The notes below the pieces were generated by a model. It was not told the origin of the DNA. It was given only the letters and a program-made list of their open reading frames with translations, and ran no database searches. From SABI01 sp963663665 (lineage in GTDB: Bacteria > Spirochaetota > Spirochaetia > Sphaerochaetales > Sphaerochaetaceae), in the NCBI GenBank assembly GCA_963663665.2, contig CAXXKP010000006.1:1-64000 (forward strand): a stretch of 64,000 nucleotides of DNA. Reading direction: 5' to 3'. Positions 26,623-35,470 of this stretch are shown here, piece after piece. The position numbers and the translations under genes were made by a program. Every line of letters begins with the position of its first letter. The stretch's first letter is position 1.

Positions 26623-27633
26623 TTATCGTTGAGTTAATACTCCACGATCTGCTAAAAGTCCATCAACATTGTCCAATGTGATAGGTACCCAAGGTACATT
26701 ATAGACTGCTTCTTTTCCGCCATTAAAATCAAGTGATTTCCATACTTCTGCTTTTGGTACATAAGTAGGTCCAATGATCTTTGCAAGAAGTACATCCAAA
26801 GCACCTTGTGCTTGTGCTGTTGCATCTTGAAGAATAGAAACTAATTTGTCTTCTTTAACTGCAAGCATTGCATCTGTTACACCATCGATACCAGCAATAC
26901 CAAAATCTTTTACATTAAGACCAGCTTGTTCAATTGCTTGAATTGCACCGAGTGCCATTTCGTCGTTTTGGCCAATAACTCCGTCAATTTCTCCTGGATG
27001 ACTGTTCAACCAGTTTTCCATGAGATTGAGTGCTTCAGCACGTGACCAGTTTGCTGTTCTCATTTCGATTACTTTTACGTTTGGATACTCTTCAAGGGCT
27101 TTGAGGTTACCAGCTCTTCTTTCAATCTGAGCAGATTGACCAATAGGTCCTTCAATTATTACAACGTTTCCTTTTCCACCAATGTAATCTAGAACAGCTT
27201 TTGCTTCCATATAACCTGATTTTTGGTCATCTGAACCAACATAGCTAGTTAATTTATCAGTGTTTACACGGGTGTTTGATCCAACAACAGGAATACCAGC
27301 AGCATCAGCTGCGGCTACTGCTGCAGCACCTGCATCAATATCAATTGGGACAAACAATGCACCATCGTACATCTGTGTTGCCATAGTTTCAAATTGTGAT
27401 TGCTGAACTGAAGCATCATACTTACCATCAAAAACGGTAATTTGTACAAGTCCAGATACGACATCAGGATGTCTTTCTAGAGCTGTAGCCCATAATCTCA
27501 TGTACTCACCTTGGAGACCGTAAACAGCAGCACCAATTTTGTAAGTTTTAGGGCCACTTTCAGCTTGTCCAGCTGCAGTAACCATCGACATTGCCATAAT
27601 AGCAATTAGTAATACAACTAAAATCCTTTTCAT
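26623..27633 (-). CDS. Sugar/polyol-binding protein of RbsB type
   Basis: Periplasmic receptor of the operon B importer, 336 aa from the ATG at 27633, which follows GGAG; the frame open to 27675 lacks an SD and would precede the signal peptide. Signal peptide MKRILVVLLIAIMAMSMVTAAG. Lobe motifs: YDGALFVPIDIDAGAAAVAAADAAGIPVVGS, GNVVIIEGPIGQSAQIERRAGNL, VIGQNDEMALGAIQAIEQAG and GIAGIDGVTDAM. Third gene after ATPase and permease, an unusual order. Ligand probably a tetritol, from context. Confidence 0.94.
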   Translation of the reverse strand: MKRILVVLLIAIMAMSMVTAAGQAESGPKTYKIGAAVYGLQGEYMRLWATALERHPDVVSGLVQITVFDGKYDASVQQSQFETMATQMYDGALFVPIDIDAGAAAVAAADAAGIPVVGSNTRVNTDKLTSYVGSDDQKSGYMEAKAVLDYIGGKGNVVIIEGPIGQSAQIERRAGNLKALEEYPNVKVIEMRTANWSRAEALNLMENWLNSHPGEIDGVIGQNDEMALGAIQAIEQAGLNVKDFGIAGIDGVTDAMLAVKEDKLVSILQDATAQAQGALDVLLAKIIGPTYVPKAEVWKSLDFNGGKEAVYNVPWVPITLDNVDGLLADRGVLTQR

Positions 27634-27661
27634 CTTTTTCTCCTTTCGAAAAATATATTTG

Positions 27662-27680
27662 TTAGTGGATATCACACTAA
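27662..27680 (-). promoter_or_regulatory. Small inverted repeat upstream of binding-protein gene
   Basis: TTAGTG-7 nt-CACTAA between the permease stop and the binding-protein SD. Confidence 0.4.
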
Positions 27681-27704
27681 TAAATTCTAATTTATGGATC
27701 GCTA

Positions 27705-28703
27705 TTAGTCTTTTTTCCTAAATGAATCCAATAATACTGCGCCAATAATAATTGCGCCTTTGATAACTTGTTGGAAATATGAAGATACTCCTAATAGGTC
27801 AAGTCCATTATTGATTACACCAATGAGAAGTGCTCCAATGATCGTTCCACTTAAAGCCCCCTGTCCTCCTGAAAGGCTGGTTCCACCGATAACAACTGCG
27901 GCAATTGCATCGAGTTCGTATGCCTGACCAGCTTGAGGAAGACCTGCAGTCGTACGAGCTGTTAGAATGATTCCACCTAATGCTGACAAGAAACCACTAA
28001 TTGCATAGACACTAAACACAATAAGACGGGTATTTACACCAGAAACTTTTGCACTCTTCTCGTTGCCACCAACTGCATACACATAGCGACCATAGCGTGT
28101 TTTATAGAGAACAATCCAAGCGATGAGATACACTATTGCAAAAATAATTACAGGAAGTGGAATCCCTAAAATTACTCCTTGCCCGAAGACTAAGAAAGAA
28201 GGATCAATACGAGGAATCGGCATACCATCTGTATAAATGAAGGTGAGACCACGTCCAATACTTAACATTCCCAACGTAACGACAAAAGCGGGTACTCTCC
28301 ATTTTGCAATTAAAGTTCCATTGAAAGCACCTAGGGTTAGCCCAGCAATTAATCCAACTCCAGCGGCCATAAGAGGTGGATGAATAGTTCCCCCCATTGC
28401 ATCACTAGCAAAACTCGCAGCTACTACTCCACCAAAGGCCAACATCGAGCCTACTGATAAATCGATACCACCTGTCAGAATTACAAAAGTCATTCCAATA
28501 GACAAAAGTCCATTAATTGAAGTTTGTCTGAGAACATTCATAATATTTTGAGGTCTCAAAAAATTTGGTTTTACTATTGCTAATATAATGACAAGAAAAA
28601 GGAACACGAAGAATATCCCATAATCACTAAAAATAGAGACTATTTTTCTTTTATTCCGGGATGTTTCTTTTACTAATACATCATTCCCACCAATCGTGCT
28701 CAT
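27705..28703 (-). CDS. Sugar ABC transporter permease, RbsC type
   Basis: Membrane channel of operon B, 332 aa, about ten hydrophobic segments. Family motifs SIGMTFVILTGGIDLSVGSMLAFGG and AIAAVVIGGTSLSGGQGALSGTIIGALLI. ATG overlaps the TGA of the ATPase gene (ATGA), so the two are translationally coupled. Only one permease gene, so probably a homodimer. Confidence 0.95.
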   Translation of the reverse strand: MSTIGGNDVLVKETSRNKRKIVSIFSDYGIFFVFLFLVIILAIVKPNFLRPQNIMNVLRQTSINGLLSIGMTFVILTGGIDLSVGSMLAFGGVVAASFASDAMGGTIHPPLMAAGVGLIAGLTLGAFNGTLIAKWRVPAFVVTLGMLSIGRGLTFIYTDGMPIPRIDPSFLVFGQGVILGIPLPVIIFAIVYLIAWIVLYKTRYGRYVYAVGGNEKSAKVSGVNTRLIVFSVYAISGFLSALGGIILTARTTAGLPQAGQAYELDAIAAVVIGGTSLSGGQGALSGTIIGALLIGVINNGLDLLGVSSYFQQVIKGAIIIGAVLLDSFRKKD

Positions 28704-30208
28704 ACAACTTTCTCCTTAATTCCATCAGAAGCTAAAGACATTAAATCATCTTGATTAAAATCCTTACGCTCCCGTATTGCTATAGATTTTCCTTCTTTAA
28801 ATACAACAATCCTATCACTCATCCCCATTACTTCCGGAAGTTCGCTACTAATCATAAGGACACAATTCCCTTCATCAGCAAAGTCAGACATAAAGGAATA
28901 TAATTCTCTTTTTGCCCCAACATCGATACCTCTCGTAGGCTCATCAAGCAACAAGATCTTTGGTTCTGTAAGTAACCATTTCGACAAAACTACTTTTTGT
29001 TGATTCCCTCCACTTAACCTAGAAACAAGTTGTTTCAAGGTAGGAGTCTTCACTCGTAATTGATTGGTTATTTTAGTAACCTGCGTTTTCTCAAATTTTG
29101 AATTAATAAAAATCCCTCGAGAAAATCTTTTTAAATTTGGTAATGAAATGTTATCTAAAACTGAACTTTTCAATACAAGACCGCTCACTTTTCTATCTTC
29201 AGTAACATAGGCGATATGTTCTTTTTTTGCCATATTAGGTGATGTAATAATCTTTTTTTCTCCAAATAGAAATAATTCACCACCATCTAGAGAATCGACT
29301 CCAAATAATGCATGAAAGAATTCACTTCGGCTTGAACCCATTAACCCAAAGATTCCAACAATTTCCCCTCGATGTCCTGTAAAACTAATATCTTCAAATA
29401 CATTCGTTTTAGTATAGTGCTTAATTTCTATCGCAGGTACATCTGAAACAATATTCTTTTTAACAAATTCTTCTTCTAGCTTTCGTCCAATCATGAGACT
29501 AATCAAATCACTTCGTGTAATTTCGGGTGTTTTATGGGTACTAATATAGCGCCCATCTCTGAAAACAGTAATTGTGTCCGAGATTGTAAAGATTTCCTTC
29601 ATTCGGTGAGAAACATAGATAATACCCTTTCCTTGAGCTTTCAGTTTATTAATAATCTTAAATAATATTTCTGTATCTTTCTCACCTAATGCACTAGTAG
29701 GTTCATCCATGATGATGACTTTTGAATTATATGAAATTGCCTTAGCAATCTCAATTAATTGAATCTGTGCTAAACTAAGATGTTTCATTTTCGTAGCTGG
29801 ATTGATATTAATCTCTAGAAGATTTAAAGCTTTTCTCGCTCTTGCTTCCAACCTTTTGTAATCAACAAAAAGTTTCCCTTTAACATCTTCTCTGCCAAGA
29901 AACATATTTTCTGCTACAGTCATCTCAATTACAGGATTCAATTCTTGTTCTATGATTGCAATACCATTTTTCAGTGCCTGCCGCGGAGACACAAAGTTTA
30001 CAGGTTTACCTTCAAACAAAATCTCTCCTGAATCTTTTTGGTAAAGGCCCATGAGAATATTCATTAATGTAGATTTTCCAGCGCCATTCTCGCCACATAC
30101 TGCGTGAACACTACCTTCCTCTAATGTAAATTCTACATTATCTAATGCGCGAACACCTGGAAATATTTTTGTTAATCCCCTTACAGTTAGCAAGGTTTGT
30201 GAATTCAT
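28700..30208 (-). CDS. Sugar ABC transporter ATP-binding protein, RbsA type
   Basis: Tandem-NBD ATPase of operon B. NBD1: GENGAGKSTLMN, LSLAQIQLIEIAKA in signature position, VIIMDEPTSAL. NBD2: degenerate Walker A GLMGSSRSEFF, LSGGNQQKVVLSKW, LLLDEPTRGIDVGAK. I start at 30208 (MNSQTLLTVRG, SD AAGGAGG/GGGAG); the frame continues to 30295 but the sigma-54 promoter at 30236-30251 would put longer starts upstream of the transcript. First gene of the operon, divergent from the two-component genes. Confidence 0.94.
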   Translation of the reverse strand: MNSQTLLTVRGLTKIFPGVRALDNVEFTLEEGSVHAVCGENGAGKSTLMNILMGLYQKDSGEILFEGKPVNFVSPRQALKNGIAIIEQELNPVIEMTVAENMFLGREDVKGKLFVDYKRLEARARKALNLLEININPATKMKHLSLAQIQLIEIAKAISYNSKVIIMDEPTSALGEKDTEILFKIINKLKAQGKGIIYVSHRMKEIFTISDTITVFRDGRYISTHKTPEITRSDLISLMIGRKLEEEFVKKNIVSDVPAIEIKHYTKTNVFEDISFTGHRGEIVGIFGLMGSSRSEFFHALFGVDSLDGGELFLFGEKKIITSPNMAKKEHIAYVTEDRKVSGLVLKSSVLDNISLPNLKRFSRGIFINSKFEKTQVTKITNQLRVKTPTLKQLVSRLSGGNQQKVVLSKWLLTEPKILLLDEPTRGIDVGAKRELYSFMSDFADEGNCVLMISSELPEVMGMSDRIVVFKEGKSIAIRERKDFNQDDLMSLASDGIKEKVV

Positions 30209-30235
30209 AACTCCCTTAGCCTCCTTGTTCATATA

Positions 30236-30251
30236 AGCAATATACGTGCCA
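30236..30251 (-). promoter_or_regulatory. Consensus sigma-54 promoter of operon B
   Basis: Minus strand TGGCACGTATATTGCT matches the sigma-54 consensus TGGCACGNNNNTTGCW at every fixed position, with the -24 GG and -12 GC at correct spacing. Start of transcription would be near 30225, leaving a short leader before the rbsA-like ATG at 30208. The adjacent divergent gene encodes a sigma-54 activator. Confidence 0.9.
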
Positions 30252-30322
30252 AAGAATCTAACTATCAGCATAATTTTATTATCTCTATATTTCATATATA
30301 TTTAAGTTATTCATATTTTGAT

Positions 30323-30351
30323 TTGACAGGAGCCTTAACCTAGATTACAAT
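30323..30351 (+). promoter_or_regulatory. Sigma-70 promoter of the two-component genes
   Basis: TTGACA (30323-30328), 17-base spacer, TACAAT (30346-30351), about 50 bases before the ATG of the response regulator. Confidence 0.75.
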
Positions 30352-30407
30352 GCTATGTGTATAATTTTTATACATAACAAGTAACACTATGGGGAAAAAA
30401 GTAACAC

Positions 30408-31751
30408 ATGCAAGAAAATATACTCATTGTTGATGATAATCTAAGAATTTATGAAAGCTTGAAACCTAATTTTCAACACTTAGGATACAAGACCTTCCAC
30501 GCAGTAGACTTTGAATCGACTGAAATAATAATTATGAATAAATCAATCGATGTCATACTACTCGACATTATGTTAGGCGAAGAAAATGGAATCGATGTAT
30601 TGCAGAAAATCAAAGAAATCAAGCCTGACATTCCTGTTATTATGATTACTGGATATGCATCAATTGATTCAGCTGTGGATGCTATGCGTAAAGGTGCCTA
30701 TGATTATGTAAAGAAACCTTTGGAATTTGATAGATTAGTAAAAATTGTAGAGAATGCATGTCTTCTTGTAAAATTACATACCGAGAATAAGCAATTGAAA
30801 AGAAGAGTTGTTGAACTTACTCCAAAAATCTGTGTTGAAAATGAACAGATGAAACTAGTATTAGAAAATGCAGAAAAAATAGCCTCATCAGACATACCAA
30901 TCCTTATTGTTGGTGAAAATGGAAGTGGAAAGGAAGTTGTTGCAGATTATATTCACTCTAAAAGTAACCGAAATAGTTTCCCAATACACAAAATAAATTG
31001 TGCAGCGTTTCCAGAGAGCCTGTTAGATAATGAGCTATTTGGTCATGAGAAAGGTTCGTATACTGGAGCAACGAGTGAATTTAAAGGAGTCTTCGAACGC
31101 TCTGATGGAGGTATCCTATTTCTCGATGAAATAGGTGATATGCCCCTTACAATCCAAGCTAAGATTTTACGAGTCCTGCAAAATAACGAATTACGAAGGA
31201 TTGGAGGATCACAAACGATTCACATAGATGCACGTTTCATTGCGGCCACCAACAAAAATCTTGAAAAACTCATTGAGGAAGGCCTATTTCGACAAGATCT
31301 CTATTACCGATTAAATGCAGCAATAATTGAAGTCCCACCACTACGAAATCGTAAAGAAGATATCATTCCAATGGCTACCTATTTTTTAAAAGAATTTGCT
31401 CAAAATTCAGGGAAACAGGTAAATTCAATCTCCCCTGATGTAGAATCTCTTTTTACCTCCTATTCTTGGCCAGGGAATGTAAGAGAGTTAAAGAACGCTG
31501 TGAACTTTAGTGTTTCGATGACTAATTCTACTGAAATCAAACTTGAAGATATTCCCCCTAAGATTATAAGTGGAAATAACGATTCAAATGTTGAGAGCCC
31601 GTTGAATATCAGGGAGAGAATGGAAAAGGTTTTGATAGAAAGAACTCTCTCAGAATTTTTGTACAACAAGAAAAAAGTTGCAGAGGTACTTAAAATGAGT
31701 CGAAAAACATTATATACAAAGTTGGATAAGTATGGAATTAAAAACCTATAA
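30408..31751 (+). CDS. NtrC-family sigma-54 response regulator
   Basis: Activator of sigma-54 RNA polymerase, 447 aa. N-terminal receiver domain with the phosphorylated Asp53 (DVILLDIM), switch Thr in VIMITGYAS and Lys in YDYVKKPLE. Central AAA+ domain: Walker A VGENGSGKE, sigma-54 contact loop GSYTGA in place of GAFTGA, Walker B GGILFLDEIGD, arginine-finger region FRQDLYYRLN. C-terminal Fis-type helix-turn-helix (KKKVAEVLKMSRKTLYTKL). Its last 20 bases overlap the kinase gene. The sigma-54 promoter of operon B, about 160 bases away on the other strand, is the obvious target. Confidence 0.95.
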   Translation: MQENILIVDDNLRIYESLKPNFQHLGYKTFHAVDFESTEIIIMNKSIDVILLDIMLGEENGIDVLQKIKEIKPDIPVIMITGYASIDSAVDAMRKGAYDYVKKPLEFDRLVKIVENACLLVKLHTENKQLKRRVVELTPKICVENEQMKLVLENAEKIASSDIPILIVGENGSGKEVVADYIHSKSNRNSFPIHKINCAAFPESLLDNELFGHEKGSYTGATSEFKGVFERSDGGILFLDEIGDMPLTIQAKILRVLQNNELRRIGGSQTIHIDARFIAATNKNLEKLIEEGLFRQDLYYRLNAAIIEVPPLRNRKEDIIPMATYFLKEFAQNSGKQVNSISPDVESLFTSYSWPGNVRELKNAVNFSVSMTNSTEIKLEDIPPKIISGNNDSNVESPLNIRERMEKVLIERTLSEFLYNKKKVAEVLKMSRKTLYTKLDKYGIKNL

Positions 31752-33588
31752 CCCACCTATTATTCGTTTATCGAATGTAAGCATTGGTTATAATAATGTA
31801 AAAGCCCTAATAAATATCGATTTCTCTATTTCATCAGGTGAAACAATCGCAATTATTGGAGAACATGGTGCAGGGAAATCAAGTTTGGGTATGGTTCTCA
31901 GTGGGATGCTAACCCCTCATACTGGCCAAATCTTCTTACATGGAACGTCTATTAACCAGTATACATTAAAAACAGCACACAGAAATAACATTAAAATGGT
32001 ATACCAAGAAAGTATGCTTAATGAGCATTTCACAGTTGCAGAAAATATCCTATATAAATCAAATTATGGGACATCTTTTGGATTCTATAGCAAAAAGAAA
32101 GTGAACCAACATGTAAAAGAGTATTTAGAGAAAAATAATATTTTTATAGACCCTAAAGAACTTGTGCTTAATCTAAGTCTATCAGAAAGATCTGTTATTG
32201 AAATCATGAAAACCCTATTCACGGAGCCCTCTATCTTAATTCTTGATGAGGCATTAGAAAAACTTTCTTCAGAACATTTCTCAAAAATAATACCAATTTT
32301 ACTAGAACACAAGCAAAAAGGAATGTCTCTTGTTACAATCACTCATAAGATTGATGACATTTATACATTTGCGGATACTATTACAGTCTTGAAGGAAGGG
32401 TCCTTACTTCTCACAGAAAAAGTCGATAATATTAATAAACTCAATCTCATACGAATGGCATATACCCAAGTAGGAGCTAATGAAACTACAATCAAACATG
32501 ATAATGATTTCTATCAGATATTAAAATATAATGAAGCGATTCTTCAATTTCTCCCTATGAATATAATTGTAATTGATGATCAGCTCATCATCAAAATGGT
32601 AAACGAACAATGCATAGAGAGCTTTAATCTACGTGGTAAGACTTTCCTAAATACTCCAATCTCGGCGCTATTAAGAGGTAATAAGAAAGTAATAGACCTT
32701 ATAAAAGAGAGTGTTAAAAATAAAGAATCTCAATCATTCTATAATGTTGAAATGAAAATACAAGAGAATTCTACAATTAATAATGTTAAAACATATCCTG
32801 TGTATGATGGAGTCGTAGTCCTTGGAACTATCCTGATTATTGAGGATATTACTGAGTACAATAGCCTCCAAAAACAACTCATCTTATCAGAGAAATTAGC
32901 TTCCGTGGGGATGTTAGCAGCCGGTGTTGCTCATGAAATAAACAATCCGCTCGAGATAATTTCAAATTATTTAAGCTATCTAAAATACACACAGTCAGAC
33001 AGAGATGTCATCGAATCGGTTGATAATGTAAATAAGGAAATTGCAAATATTGCAAAAATCATAACCAACTTTGTAAGTTTTTCTGACACCAGACGAATTG
33101 GACAAAAGAAGGTAGATATTAACAACGTTATTGACGATTTTCTTCAACTTCTTAAATATAACGCCCGGTATAATCACATTAAAATTAGTTTTGAGAAAAT
33201 GAGTGCGAAACAATTTTTTAAAGGAGATGAGGGACAACTCAAACAAGTTTTATTAAACTTAATCCGTAACAGTTTTGAGGCAATGCCCAAAGGAGGGAAT
33301 ATATTGATCAAGACTTCTACTGGAATTCTTCATGGTAACCCTAGTTCCATGATCATTTTTGAAGACAATGGACCGGGAATCAACTCTGAAGATATTAATG
33401 CAATATTTCTGCCTTTTTATAGTACTAAATCTAACAAGAAAAGCCAGTTAGGATTAGGACTTGGGTTATCCATAAGCTATCACATAATTGAATCATTTAA
33501 AGGGACATTGCAAGTTAATAATGTGGATACAGGAGGATGTAGATTTACTATCAACCTACCTATTGGCAACAATGAATACATAGAATAG
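31732..33588 (+). CDS. ABC-ATPase/PAS/histidine kinase fusion sensor
   Basis: Three-part soluble protein of 618 aa without membrane segments or signal peptide. Residues about 10-245 are an ABC ATPase resembling RbsA NBD1: Walker A GEHGAGKSS (43-51), Q-loop YQES, weak signature LSLSE (148-152), Walker B ILILDE (168-173), H-loop His205. Residues about 262-375 look like a PAS domain ending EDITEYNSLQ. Residues about 380-612 are a histidine kinase with the phospho-acceptor His401 in GVAHEINNPLE, N box LNLIRNSFEA, EDNGPGI and GLGLGLSIS. The partner is the overlapping NtrC-type gene. Inference: the ABC domain docks on or competes with the RbsA/RbsC transporter and reports transport state to the kinase. 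I know of no named family with this layout. Confidence 0.9.
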   Translation: MELKTYNPPIIRLSNVSIGYNNVKALINIDFSISSGETIAIIGEHGAGKSSLGMVLSGMLTPHTGQIFLHGTSINQYTLKTAHRNNIKMVYQESMLNEHFTVAENILYKSNYGTSFGFYSKKKVNQHVKEYLEKNNIFIDPKELVLNLSLSERSVIEIMKTLFTEPSILILDEALEKLSSEHFSKIIPILLEHKQKGMSLVTITHKIDDIYTFADTITVLKEGSLLLTEKVDNINKLNLIRMAYTQVGANETTIKHDNDFYQILKYNEAILQFLPMNIIVIDDQLIIKMVNEQCIESFNLRGKTFLNTPISALLRGNKKVIDLIKESVKNKESQSFYNVEMKIQENSTINNVKTYPVYDGVVVLGTILIIEDITEYNSLQKQLILSEKLASVGMLAAGVAHEINNPLEIISNYLSYLKYTQSDRDVIESVDNVNKEIANIAKIITNFVSFSDTRRIGQKKVDINNVIDDFLQLLKYNARYNHIKISFEKMSAKQFFKGDEGQLKQVLLNLIRNSFEAMPKGGNILIKTSTGILHGNPSSMIIFEDNGPGINSEDINAIFLPFYSTKSNKKSQLGLGLGLSISYHIIESFKGTLQVNNVDTGGCRFTINLPIGNNEYIE

Positions 33589-33630
33589 TGTCCGCCACTC
33601 TCTATGTCTGCCTCATAGTAGTCTCTACCT

Positions 33631-34422
33631 TTATTTATCTTCCATTAAATATCCAATATCTTCAGATATACCCATGGCTACTTCTTGAACCATTCTTTGT
33701 ATCTTACTAAAAGTCATTTCATTTTTATACGGTTCAATGTGACCAGTAATACCTACTGCTGCAATAATTTTACCAGAATGATCCAATATAGGGGCAGCTA
33801 TACATCCAATTCCTTTAGCAAATTCTTCATCATCCAATGCATAGCCTCTTCCTTTAACCATCTTCAACTCTTTGATAAAGTCATCAACCTTGGTGATACT
33901 ATTTTCAGTTGCTTTGATTAAATCGGCAGTTTCTAAACATATTTTTTGTTCCTCTTCTGGTAACCAAGCACAAAGGACTTTGCCACAAGCACTCACATTT
34001 ACAGGTAATGAGACATGTAATGGAGCTATGATACTTACTGGACTTCGAGGCAATATCTGGTTGATATACATAACGCAGCTTTGTTGCAATATCGCAAGCT
34101 GACTTGTCTGATTCGTAGAATCGGAGAGAGTCCTCATATGTTTCTCTGCAACCCGTCTTAAATCTATCTGCTCATAGACAATCTGAGAAAAATTTAGGAG
34201 TTTCATTCCAAGACTAAAAGTCGAGGAGTAACCCTTCTTTTCTTTCACATACCCTCTATTTACTAAAGTTTTTATAAGTCTCGAAGTTGAAACTACGGGA
34301 ATATCAAAATTTTGTGATAATTCTTTTATAGTGGCACTTTTAACTATTAACAAGTGTTCCAATATATTCAAAGCTCGATCTACAGCAGGATTATTATCAT
34401 TTTCTCTATCATTCACACTCAT
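33631..34422 (-). CDS. IclR-family transcriptional regulator
   Basis: 263-aa regulator with N-terminal winged helix-turn-helix (AVDRALNILEHLLIVKSATIKELSQNF, SRLIKTLVNRGYVKEK) and C-terminal GAF-like effector domain (PLHVSLPVNVSACGKVLCAWLP, GIGCIAAPILDHSGKIIAAVGITG). I start at 34422 because GGAGA precedes this ATG; the frame opens at 34443. It lies downstream of operon C on the same strand and could control the inverted repeat at 41533-41570. The stop lies 42 bases from the convergent kinase gene. Confidence 0.92.
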   Translation of the reverse strand: MSVNDRENDNNPAVDRALNILEHLLIVKSATIKELSQNFDIPVVSTSRLIKTLVNRGYVKEKKGYSSTFSLGMKLLNFSQIVYEQIDLRRVAEKHMRTLSDSTNQTSQLAILQQSCVMYINQILPRSPVSIIAPLHVSLPVNVSACGKVLCAWLPEEEQKICLETADLIKATENSITKVDDFIKELKMVKGRGYALDDEEFAKGIGCIAAPILDHSGKIIAAVGITGHIEPYKNEMTFSKIQRMVQEVAMGISEDIGYLMEDK

Positions 34423-34819
34423 TAACTTTCTCCAATTGGACAATTACCGACTAAATAGGTACCACATTTATAAGTAATAATCTATATCTAATAGCTTTAT
34501 CAAACATCTATAATATCAGGTCATTAATTATTTTATATAATTGTTCTTATTTTAACATCATTTCTTTTCATGTAATATGTAAATTTTCATTTTTCCATAA
34601 TGACTAGCAACCAGGATAACGTACACAAAAAAAATATTGTAACATGTATTACTCTTTTTATGTCACACTCTAGGTGTTTTAGTAGTATAAAATAAGAGAA
34701 ATGCTCTATTTATCAATGGTAAAAAGAATTTTCCCATTCTAGCTAAATGAGCATAGATTTACACATGTCATCACAATAATTATGATAAAATCAAAACAAT
34801 CTAAACAGAATACTAGTAA
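34423..34819. other. Intergenic gap between operon C and IclR gene
   Basis: About 400 AT-rich bases without a supported ORF. It should hold the IclR promoter and the end of operon C, but I see neither a convincing promoter nor a clear terminator; an imperfect palindrome ATCATAATTATTGTGAT (minus strand, about 34769-34785) is the only structured element. Confidence 0.4.
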
Positions 34820-35470
34820 TTAAAAACCTTCATTGGAGAGTACTTTCATATTTTCGCCCATTGTTTTGATTATAAGATAACAACTTGTAGCACCTGCATC
34901 AAGCACACCTCTTGATCTTTCTCCTAATCTACTCGCTCGGCCTACTTTCGCTACCATATCTTTTGTTGACTTCCACCCTCTTTCTGCTCCTGCTATCATC
35001 TCATCTACTGCTTCTTCAAAGGTCTTCTCTTCTTTCTGGGCTTTCTTCAATTCTTCTAAGCTTGCCACCAATGTGTCTATTAAGGTCTTATCTCCCACTT
35101 TCGCATTCCCTATCGTCGTTATTCCTTCATACACACTCTCTAGCATCTGATCAAGCACTGTTGTATCTACTATTTCTTTCCCTCTCGTCACTCGCGCTAT
35201 TCTCTTAAAGAAGATTCCATACAGCGGTCCCATTGACCCTCCTATTTCTTCTACCAATATATTCCCTAATACTTTACACGATTCACTAAATCCTATGTCT
35301 TGGTTTTCCAGTCGCTTTTTTGCTATCGAGAATCCTTTATCCATATTGATTCCATGATCTCCATCTCCTATCGCTCCATCTATTTCACTCAAATAGGCTC
35401 GGTTCTCATGTATCATTTCTATCAGTGCTTCTATTATGATTTTTCCTTTATTCTCTTGAAATCCTTGCAT
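34820..35470 (-). CDS. dhaL: Dihydroxyacetone-kinase-type L subunit (copy 2)
   Basis: Same protein as the 24.1-24.7 kb copy for its first 210 residues; the C-terminus then changes from ELAV to VLSNEGF because the repeat ends at 34845. Contains GDGDHG and GGSMGPLYG. Last gene of operon C; no RpiB-type isomerase follows, so the kinase product must be handled by another enzyme or by the operon B isomerase. Confidence 0.93.
   Translation of the reverse strand: MQGFQENKGKIIIEALIEMIHENRAYLSEIDGAIGDGDHGINMDKGFSIAKKRLENQDIGFSESCKVLGNILVEEIGGSMGPLYGIFFKRIARVTRGKEIVDTTVLDQMLESVYEGITTIGNAKVGDKTLIDTLVASLEELKKAQKEEKTFEEAVDEMIAGAERGWKSTKDMVAKVGRASRLGERSRGVLDAGATSCYLIIKTMGENMKVLSNEGF

Noticed and set aside
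26622..26640. AAGTTATCGTTGAGTTAA, similar to the LacI operator core.
   Set aside because: It is at the coding end of a binding-protein gene and is not symmetrical.
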